Below are positions 1-5,582 of a stretch of DNA of 5,900 nt, one piece after another. The position numbers were made by a program, and so were the translations under genes. This DNA comes from an uncultured Lachnospiraceae bacterium (lineage in GTDB: Bacteria > Bacillota > Clostridia > Lachnospirales > Lachnospiraceae). Location of the stretch: positions 1 to 5,900 of the forward strand of contig CAMPAP010000054.1 of the NCBI GenBank assembly GCA_946631935.1, written 5' to 3'. Position 1 is the first letter of the stretch. Each line of letters opens with the position of its first letter. The notes under the pieces are model-generated. The model did no database searches and was not told where the DNA came from. It worked only from the letters and a program-made list of their open reading frames with translations.

Positions 1-106
1 GGAGTATCCATCCGATGCCGTGGCGATCTATGCATGGCTGGCGTGGCTTGAAAATAACGGAAAGCTGGATCCATCAGCACCCGTAATATGGAATTATTCT
101 TGGTAG
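1..106 (+). CDS. C-terminal fragment of an unidentified protein
   Basis: An open frame enters from the left edge (codons in phase with position 2) and stops at TAG 104-106, giving the last 34 residues of a protein. The tail contains DAVAIYAWLAWLENNGKLDP and ends in WNYSW, so it is rich in Trp and Tyr and has an amphipathic helix near the end. I do not recognise the family from so short a piece. The next gene begins only 8 bp after the stop on the same strand, so this gene is probably the preceding member of the same operon. That it is coding is inferred from the open frame and the spacing; the fragment is too short for codon statistics. Confidence 0.6.
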   Translation, partial: EYPSDAVAIYAWLAWLENNGKLDPSAPVIWNYSW

Positions 107-114
107 GCAAGAGG
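105..114 (+). promoter_or_regulatory. Weak ribosome binding region deciding the hydrolase start
   Basis: The purine-rich stretch AGGCAAGAGG sits directly before ATG 115; its AGG at 105-107 lies 7 nt from the start. The alternative in-frame ATG at 88 has no purine-rich stretch upstream and would overlap the preceding gene by 19 nt. This favours the start at 115. The site is weak, and translation may depend partly on ribosomes ending at the stop at 104-106. Confidence 0.5.
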
Positions 115-882
115 ATGAATATAGAGATAGACGGATACAATATTGCATATGACATTTCCGGAGAAGGAGAAAAAACCGCTGTCATGCTCCAGGGATGGGG
201 GACGCATTTCGGGATTTATGATTCGGTAGCTGCCGCACTTCCCGAGGATTACAGGTTTATTAGATTTGACTTTCCCGGTTTTGGCGGAAGCGATGAACCA
301 AGGGAAGTCTGGGGAGTGGATGAGTATGCTGATTTTTTCTTAAGGCTGATGGAAAAGCTTGAGGTAAAGGAAGCGCTCCTTTTGGGACATTCATACGGAG
401 GAAGGGTCATCATAAAGCTTGCTTCAAGAAAGGAACTCCCTTTTAAGATAGAGAGGATCGTCCTTATAGACAGTGCGGGAATCATGCCCAAAAAGACATT
501 CAAAAAACAGGTAAAGGTAAGGACCTATAAGATCCTTAAAGCGTTGTTTTCACTGAAATTCATACATTTCCTTTTTCCCGAGATCATTGATGACTGGAAG
601 AGCAGACAGGGATCTGAGGATTACAGAAATGCTTCTCCCATGATGAAAAAGGTCCTTGTAAAGTCGGTAAACGAAGATCTCACCCATCTTCTTCCTCTGA
701 TCTCTCAGGAGACACTTCTCATATGGGGAGACAAGGATACGGCAACGCCTCTTTCCGACGCTAAAATAATGGAGAGCAAAATACCGGGCAGCGGCCTGGC
801 AGTTATAAGCGGTACGGGACACTATTCATTCCTTGAAAATCCCGTCGTATTCAGAAATATTATGAAAGCCTTTTTGGCATAG
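115..882 (+). CDS. Alpha/beta-fold hydrolase
   Basis: A 255-residue serine hydrolase of the alpha/beta superfamily, with the length typical of the fold and no signal peptide, so it is probably cytoplasmic. The nucleophile elbow GHSYGG places the catalytic Ser at residue 93. WGDKDTATP supplies the acid, probably Asp208, and GTGHYSFLENP gives the catalytic His236. The strand-loop FDFPGFGGSD after strand 4 is also typical. The oxyanion-loop motif reads LQGWG, with Gln26 where HG is usual. A lid region rich in Lys, Phe and Leu lies at about residues 125-190. The substrate cannot be read from the sequence; esterase, peptidase and thioesterase are all possible. The gene sits 8 bp after the previous stop and 12 bp before the murF-like gene, so it is co-transcribed with the cell-wall genes, which suggests a related but unknown role. 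The start at 115 was chosen over ATG 88 because of the purine-rich stretch and because the fold begins at MNIEIDGYNIAY. Confidence 0.88.
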   Translation: MNIEIDGYNIAYDISGEGEKTAVMLQGWGTHFGIYDSVAAALPEDYRFIRFDFPGFGGSDEPREVWGVDEYADFFLRLMEKLEVKEALLLGHSYGGRVIIKLASRKELPFKIERIVLIDSAGIMPKKTFKKQVKVRTYKILKALFSLKFIHFLFPEIIDDWKSRQGSEDYRNASPMMKKVLVKSVNEDLTHLLPLISQETLLIWGDKDTATPLSDAKIMESKIPGSGLAVISGTGHYSFLENPVVFRNIMKAFLA

Positions 883-894
883 GAGAAGCCCGGA

Positions 895-2457
895 ATGATC
901 ATCAGGATTATAATAGCATGCTTACTCGCTCTTCCGGCATTATTCCTGACGGCAAGATACAATCTGCACATGTATCAGCTCAACGGATACAAAAACGGTG
1001 AGCATTTAAGCTGGCTTGTGAAAAAGATCAGACAGCAATGGATACTGCTTTTTGCCCTTGCCCTTGGAATAGCACGGATATTTTTTGATTATCTGGCTCT
1101 GGATATAGTCATTTATATGACCCTGGGCCTTATCTGTCTTGTATATAATGCAATGCGCCGCATGAAGGCGAAAAAAAAGCTTGTATATACCGCCAGAGTA
1201 AAAAGACAGATAGTCACGGGCCTTACAGTATTCGCAGCTTTGGCTGTGCTTTTATGCCTCTTTTTCGGGATCGGATACCTCATACCTTACTGTGTGATAA
1301 TGGTAGGGATCCAGGAGGTTTATGTTGTTGTCACGGGAGTGATAAACATACCTCTTGAAAAGATGATAAACAGGTATTATATAAACGACGCAAAAAGGCT
1401 GCTTAAAAAAAGTAAGGATCTTAAGATCATAGGAATAACCGGAAGTTACGGAAAGACCAGCGTTAAGTTTTACCTGCAGACTCTGTTAAGGGAAAAATAC
1501 AGCGTGCTGGTTACTCCCGAAAGCTATAATACTCCCATGGGTATCGTAAAGACCATCAGGGGAAGCCTTAAACCCACTCATGAGATATTTGTCTGTGAGA
1601 TGGGTGCAAGACATGTGGGGGATATCAAGGAGGATTGCGATATAGTTCATCCCCATATGGGCGTGATAACCTCCATCGGCCCCCAGCATCTTGAGACATT
1701 TCACAGTATTGAAAATATAAAGAAAACGAAATTTGAGCTTGCGGACGCCCTGCCTGAGGGAGGCGCTCTTTTCCTTAACGGCGATAATGAATATATCATG
1801 GACAAGGCAAAAGAGTATGAAAACAAGGTTTTCTACTTCGCAGGAGGAGAAGGCAGCGGATACAGAGCCGGAGACATAAAGCTTTCCCAGTTTGGAACCG
1901 AGTTCACGGTCACGGCTCCGGGCGGCGAGAAGGAAGTGTTCCGCATGAAGCTGATCGGCGGACATAATGTGGCGAATGTACTGGGAGCCATTGCGGTTGC
2001 CCATTATCTGGGCATACCTTTAAGCGACCTGAAGATACCCGTCAGACAGTTAGAGCCCGTGGAACACCGTATGCAGATGCGGACAAGCGGTATGGTGACC
2101 ATCATAGATGATGCTTACAATTCAAACCCTGTTGGGTCGAAAGCGGCTCTTGATACCCTTTCGATGTTTGACGGCACCAAGATCCTTATCACCCCGGGTA
2201 TGGTTGAACTGGGAGAAAAGGAGTCCGAATATAATTTCAAGTTCGGCACCTACGCGGCAGAGTGCTGCGATCACATTCTCCTTGTTGGGAAAAAGAGAGC
2301 CGAAGACATTAAAAACGGAGTACTCAGCAGGGATTTTCCCGAGGAAAAATGCATTGTTTTTGAGAAGGTGGAGGATGCTTTAAGCTTTGCTTATTCCATC
2401 AAGTCACAGACAAACAAGTATATACTTTTGGAAAACGATCTGCCTGATAATTATTGA
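895..2457 (+). CDS. Membrane-anchored MurF-type Mur ligase
   Basis: A 520-residue protein whose residues 176-520 carry a clear MurF ligase core. MurF enzymes join D-Ala-D-Ala to UDP-MurNAc-tripeptide using ATP. Visible motifs are the P-loop GITGSYGKTS (180-189), the metal-binding EMGA (235-238), KFEL with the probable carbamylated Lys279, NGDN (295-298), GGHNVANVLGA (355-365), HRMQ (391-394) and the MurF-type DDAYNSNP (405-412), followed by MVELGE. Residues 1-150 hold about four or five hydrophobic segments (roughly 3-20, 48-65, 67-86, 107-128 and 130-150) in place of the usual MurF N-terminal domain that binds the UDP-sugar. The C-terminus ends in LLENDLPDNY, where E. coli MurF has a KGSR motif and more residues. 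AGGAG at 881-885, overlapping the hydrolase stop, is 9 nt from the ATG. The ligase fold is certain. That the product is MurNAc-pentapeptide is inferred, since a different, membrane-linked acceptor is possible. PgsB/CapB, another Mur ligase with an N-terminal membrane segment, fits less well because the MurF motifs are intact. Confidence 0.9.
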   Translation: MIIRIIIACLLALPALFLTARYNLHMYQLNGYKNGEHLSWLVKKIRQQWILLFALALGIARIFFDYLALDIVIYMTLGLICLVYNAMRRMKAKKKLVYTARVKRQIVTGLTVFAALAVLLCLFFGIGYLIPYCVIMVGIQEVYVVVTGVINIPLEKMINRYYINDAKRLLKKSKDLKIIGITGSYGKTSVKFYLQTLLREKYSVLVTPESYNTPMGIVKTIRGSLKPTHEIFVCEMGARHVGDIKEDCDIVHPHMGVITSIGPQHLETFHSIENIKKTKFELADALPEGGALFLNGDNEYIMDKAKEYENKVFYFAGGEGSGYRAGDIKLSQFGTEFTVTAPGGEKEVFRMKLIGGHNVANVLGAIAVAHYLGIPLSDLKIPVRQLEPVEHRMQMRTSGMVTIIDDAYNSNPVGSKAALDTLSMFDGTKILITPGMVELGEKESEYNFKFGTYAAECCDHILLVGKKRAEDIKNGVLSRDFPEEKCIVFEKVEDALSFAYSIKSQTNKYILLENDLPDNY

Positions 2458-2475
2458 TCAAGTGAGGAATGTAAA

Positions 2476-3672
2476 ATGAAACTGAATGTAGCTTTTGTTT
2501 TTGGAGGAAAGAGTGTTGAACACGAGGTGTCCGTAATTTCCGCCATACAGGCCATAATGAACATGGATACGGAAAAATATGATGTTACACCTGTATATAT
2601 GACAAAGAAAAATGAGATGTATGTGGGAGAAGATATAGGAAAGATCGAATCCTACAAAAACATCGATGAACTTCTGAAAAAGTCCAAAAGGGTGATAATG
2701 GTGAATGAGGGTGATGATGTAAAGCTGATGGAATACCCTCAGAAGAAGATAGGAAAAAGCCTTTCCATAAAGATCGATCTGGTATTTCCTGTGGTTCACG
2801 GCACCAATGTGGAAGACGGAGCGCTTCAGGGATATTTCAAAACAATAGGGATTCCCTTTGTGGGCTGCGATGTGACTGCATCCGCCATAGGCATGGACAA
2901 GTATATAATGAAACAGGTTTTGAAAAATGTGGGAATACCTGTACTTGATGCAAAGCTGTACACCCTGAACGATTATAAAGAGATCGAGAACATGCTGGAT
3001 GATATCGAGAAGGTGTTCGGTTATCCCGTGATAGTAAAGCCTGTTAATTTAGGATCCAGCGTAGGTATCAGCGTGGCATCCGACAGAGTAAAGCTGGTAT
3101 CCTCCATCGATGATGCCTTCAGATATTCAACAAAAGTTCTTATAGAGCATGCCATCAGTGATCTCCGCGAGATCAACTGCTCCGTTCTTGGAGATGAGCT
3201 TGAAGCTGAGGCTTCCGAGTGCGAAGAGCCTCTTCACACAAAGGACATTTTAAGCTATGAAGATAAGTATGTGAGGAATGCAAAATCAGGCGGCTCCAAA
3301 GGAATGGGCTCAAAGGGCATGGCAAGCGTTGCCAGAAAGATACCCGCCGATCTGTCAAAAGAGGAGAGGGAAAGAGTCAGAGACCTTGCGGTCAGATCTT
3401 TTAAGGCCCTTGGATGTAACGGAGTATCAAGGATCGATTTTATGATCGACAACGAAACGGGAGAGCTTTATTTCAATGAGATAAATACAATTCCCGGATC
3501 TCTGGCGTTCTATCTATGGGAGCCTCTTGGAGTACCTTATAAGGAGCTTCTTGACAGAATGATACAGCTGGCTCTTAAGAGAGTTAGGACAGAAGATAAT
3601 CTTACATTTACCTTTAATACCAATATTTTGAATTCTGCCGAGCTCGGCGGGACTAAAGGAAGCAAGGTCTGA
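2476..3672 (+). CDS. D-alanine--D-alanine ligase family ATP-grasp enzyme
   Basis: A 398-residue ATP-grasp ligase of the Ddl/Van family, which joins two D-amino acids with ATP in the cytoplasm. The N-terminus reads FVFGGKSVEHEVS with the conserved Glu15. HGTNVEDGALQG (109-119), the DKYIMK helix (141-146), the VKPVNLGSSVG loop with Ser194, and EINCSVLGD follow. The omega-loop SYEDKY keeps Lys264 and Tyr265, matching Lys215 and Tyr216 of E. coli DdlB. Metal ligands are Asp321 (SRIDF), Glu335 and Asn337 (NEINTIPG). DdlB has 306 residues; here the extra length lies in residues 45-100, in a GSKGM tandem repeat at 273-282, and in a C-terminal tail after about 375. After NTIPG the chain reads SLAFYLW, so Tyr346 occupies the place of DdlB Ser281, near the second amino acid. 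GAGG at 2464-2467 is 8 nt before the start. It lies 18 bp after murF and overlaps the dipeptidase start by 1 nt. The second substrate (D-Ala, D-Ser or other) cannot be decided. Confidence 0.88.
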   Translation: MKLNVAFVFGGKSVEHEVSVISAIQAIMNMDTEKYDVTPVYMTKKNEMYVGEDIGKIESYKNIDELLKKSKRVIMVNEGDDVKLMEYPQKKIGKSLSIKIDLVFPVVHGTNVEDGALQGYFKTIGIPFVGCDVTASAIGMDKYIMKQVLKNVGIPVLDAKLYTLNDYKEIENMLDDIEKVFGYPVIVKPVNLGSSVGISVASDRVKLVSSIDDAFRYSTKVLIEHAISDLREINCSVLGDELEAEASECEEPLHTKDILSYEDKYVRNAKSGGSKGMGSKGMASVARKIPADLSKEERERVRDLAVRSFKALGCNGVSRIDFMIDNETGELYFNEINTIPGSLAFYLWEPLGVPYKELLDRMIQLALKRVRTEDNLTFTFNTNILNSAELGGTKGSKV

Positions 3673-3674
3673 TG
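3670..3674 (+). promoter_or_regulatory. TGATG stop-start overlap (translational coupling)
   Basis: The ligase stop TGA (3670-3672) and the dipeptidase ATG (3672-3674) share one base. Candidate Shine-Dalgarno sites lie upstream: AAAGGA at 3655-3660, 11 nt away, and AAGG at 3664-3667, only 4 nt away. The arrangement implies that the ligase and dipeptidase are made in a coupled ratio. Confidence 0.75.
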
Positions 3675-4406
3675 AAAAAGATAGTTCACTGTGACCTCCC
3701 CGGGGAATATCATGAAAATGCATTTGCTGACGAACCAATGGTTATAATAAGACCCGGTGACAGGATCCTTGTAGAAATGCAGTATCCCATCCTGAAAATG
3801 AAAAATGCGGTCAGTACCTGTTACATGAGAGAGGAAGCGGCCAAGAGGCTCATCAGGGCTTCAAAACTTCTTCCGGGGGGCTTGAAGCTTAAGATCTGGG
3901 ACGCATGGAGACCGTTTTCACTTCAGGAAGAACTGTATATAAAATACAGAAAAGAAATAATATCATCACATGATCTTGATGAAAATGATCCCCTTACCGA
4001 AAAGATAGTCCGCGGTTTTGTTTCTCTTCCAAATGATGATCCGGAGAATCCTCCCGTTCATACGACAGGGGGCGCGGTGGACCTTACGCTTTGCGATGAA
4101 AACGGCAGGGATCTTGATATGGGGACCTGTTTTGATTCATTTTCAGAAACTACCCATATCGATTATTTTGAGAAAAACGAAAAGACTGAGGCAGGCAGAG
4201 ATCTCAAGACAGGTACAGATCTTACTGAGAAAAAAGAACATGAGATCAGAGAAAACAGGCGGATATTATATCAGGTTATGACCGATTCGGGATTCACGAA
4301 TCTTCCCTCGGAATGGTGGCATTATGATTATGGGGATAAATTTTGGGGATATTACAATAAAATGAAAACTCTATATAAAGGAGTATTCTGGGAGGGTCTT
4401 TTATGA
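3672..4406 (+). CDS. VanX-like D-Ala-D-Ala dipeptidase (M15D family)
   Basis: A 244-residue zinc metallopeptidase related to VanX and DdpX, which hydrolyse free D-Ala-D-Ala. No signal peptide is seen, so it should act in the cytoplasm. The zinc site is complete: His130 and Asp137 in VHTTGGAVDLTL, and His217 in SEWWHY, with Glu214 as catalytic base. WDAWRP provides Arg80 (VanX Arg71), GTCFD provides Asp155 (VanX Asp142), and Tyr38 probably matches VanX Tyr21. Pro128 stands where VanX has Ser114, a substrate-contact residue. VanX has 202 residues; here about 20 extra, strongly charged residues fall between Asp155 and Glu214, and the spacing from Arg80 to His130 is 5 longer. The gene overlaps the ligase upstream by 1 nt and the membrane protein downstream by 4 nt (ATGA), so it is tightly co-expressed. 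Dipeptidase activity is inferred from motifs; a shifted preference for another D,D-dipeptide is possible because of the Ser-to-Pro change. Confidence 0.88.
   Translation: MKKIVHCDLPGEYHENAFADEPMVIIRPGDRILVEMQYPILKMKNAVSTCYMREEAAKRLIRASKLLPGGLKLKIWDAWRPFSLQEELYIKYRKEIISSHDLDENDPLTEKIVRGFVSLPNDDPENPPVHTTGGAVDLTLCDENGRDLDMGTCFDSFSETTHIDYFEKNEKTEAGRDLKTGTDLTEKKEHEIRENRRILYQVMTDSGFTNLPSEWWHYDYGDKFWGYYNKMKTLYKGVFWEGLL
4391..4396 (+). promoter_or_regulatory. Strong ribosome binding site inside the dipeptidase gene
   Basis: GGAGGG lies 6 nt before ATG 4403, within the last codons of the dipeptidase gene. This near-consensus Shine-Dalgarno sequence is the strongest in the window. It decides the start of the downstream membrane protein and suggests that protein is made well in its own right, beyond coupling through the ATGA overlap. 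Confidence 0.8.
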
Positions 4407-5542
4407 AAAAGGGGAAAAAAGACAGTAACAAAAAGATAATAATCCAGTCCACGACCATACTTATCCTTTTTGCACTTATACTGGTGATCGGCGGTTACAT
4501 TTTTTTGAAGGTAAAATATGGATACGAACCAAAAGACCTTCTCCTGGATATAGTCGGGAATCTTATAGGTGTTCTTGCGGCTTTTGTTTTATTTGATATC
4601 CTTTACAATACTCTGACCCAGGAGGCTATTTCAAAGGAGACATCCCAGCATATAACAAAAACTCTGATGGGCGATCCGGAGACCATGGACGCCTTCAGTG
4701 ACGACGATAAAAAACAGTTCATGAGATCGACCTTAAGATCCATCGTAAAAGATGAAATGGTCGTTGATATGCTGATGAACAATGTAAATAATTATGTTGA
4801 CGGGATAAATGTATTAAGGATCAGAAACAGCTTTGACTATAATATCACCGCTGCAACTTCCCTCTCCGATTCCTGCAGACTTCTTCCCGGACATGATAAT
4901 TATTTCTATGTACAGGAAGTGCTGAATTATGAGATAAAATGCGTTGCGAAAGAGCACTCGAAACTTAGATCCAAAACTGTAATGTTTGGATTTGCTTTTG
5001 ACAAATTCAGTCTGGATAAAGGACTCTTGGAAAGAGGAAACAATGATTTCGACGATTGTATCTTTAATGAGGCTCTTGACATAACGAAAGAGGACATTGC
5101 ATTTTTCAGAAATCTCTCTAATTCCCGAGAAGAGCTTAAAAAGGTTTTTCAGGAGATGTTCACGCCTACGCTGAAAATAGACAATGGTTATGGTGAGCTG
5201 ACGGATGTAGAGGTAAGAAATACCGGAATAATCGTTAAATATAATGTTGAGTATGATACAAGCCTTCTTGATCATACTGTTCGCATAATCTTCCATATGC
5301 CTAAAAAGTGGGGGACTCTCTTTGAGATCACTCTTGTGGATCCAACCAGATCTCCGAGGATCATTTTTGATTTTGATCCGGACAATATGGAAGTCACAAT
5401 GTATTCATACCTCAATAAGGGAGATGAATCCAATGGCGGTGCTTATGAGGAAAGAAACGGAATTTACGATATCTCGATAAACGATGAGTGGATCTATCCT
5501 AAGAGCGGTATCGTATTTATGGTCAACAAAAAGAAAAAGTGA
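4403..5542 (+). CDS. Unrecognised protein with two N-terminal membrane helices
   Basis: A 379-residue protein of no family I recognise. A Lys-rich start (residues 1-11) is followed by a hydrophobic helix at about 12-36 and a second at about 47-67 containing GNLIGVLAAFVLF. By the positive-inside rule both ends of this hairpin would face the cytoplasm, with only the short loop around residues 37-46 outside. Residues 70-140 look helical and charged. Residues 260-375 alternate hydrophobic and polar residues, suggesting a beta-rich domain (for example VRNTGIIVKYNVEY and SPRIIFDFDPD), and the tail ends in Lys residues. No catalytic motif is evident. It overlaps the dipeptidase stop by 4 nt (ATGA) and is the last gene of the run, so it should be co-expressed with the ligase and dipeptidase. 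A scaffold, sensor or membrane partner for the MurF-like protein is a guess. It could also be an unrelated passenger. Confidence 0.85.
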   Translation: MKKGKKDSNKKIIIQSTTILILFALILVIGGYIFLKVKYGYEPKDLLLDIVGNLIGVLAAFVLFDILYNTLTQEAISKETSQHITKTLMGDPETMDAFSDDDKKQFMRSTLRSIVKDEMVVDMLMNNVNNYVDGINVLRIRNSFDYNITAATSLSDSCRLLPGHDNYFYVQEVLNYEIKCVAKEHSKLRSKTVMFGFAFDKFSLDKGLLERGNNDFDDCIFNEALDITKEDIAFFRNLSNSREELKKVFQEMFTPTLKIDNGYGELTDVEVRNTGIIVKYNVEYDTSLLDHTVRIIFHMPKKWGTLFEITLVDPTRSPRIIFDFDPDNMEVTMYSYLNKGDESNGGAYEERNGIYDISINDEWIYPKSGIVFMVNKKKK

Positions 5543-5582
5543 TCCGAAGGAGTTTGATCGTTTGAGTTTATATTTTGAGCTT

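Noticed and set aside
88..114. Upstream ATG 88 as the hydrolase start (9 more residues)
   Set aside because: It has no Shine-Dalgarno, overlaps the preceding gene by 19 nt, and the extra residues do not belong to the hydrolase fold.
1486..2004. 172-codon open frame on the minus strand
   Set aside because: It lies fully antisense to the conserved MurF core, has no recognisable motif and reflects codon bias of the real gene.
2458..2799. 113-codon minus-strand frame over the start of the ligase
   Set aside because: It is antisense to the conserved Ddl N-terminus and rich in His, Tyr and Phe, as expected of a shadow of Ddl codons.
895..4406. A classical vancomycin-resistance (vanA/B/C/G) operon
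   Set aside because: No vanH, vanT, vanRS or membrane-bound VanY is in the window, and the ligase keeps the Ddl-type Lys264-Tyr265 of the omega loop in place of the VanA/VanB-type change. Resistance cannot be claimed, though D-Ala-D-Ser synthesis is not excluded.
4814..5296. 160-codon open frame on the minus strand
   Set aside because: It is antisense to the 2-TM membrane protein, whose frame is better supported by its ribosome binding site, ATGA overlap and topology. The composition of the antisense frame looks like a shadow.
5541..5559. GATC...GATC mini-hairpin as a minus-strand terminator for plsC
   Set aside because: The arm is only 4 bp, and GATC is self-complementary and frequent here. 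The T-rich stretch beyond it is suggestive but the stem is too weak to report.
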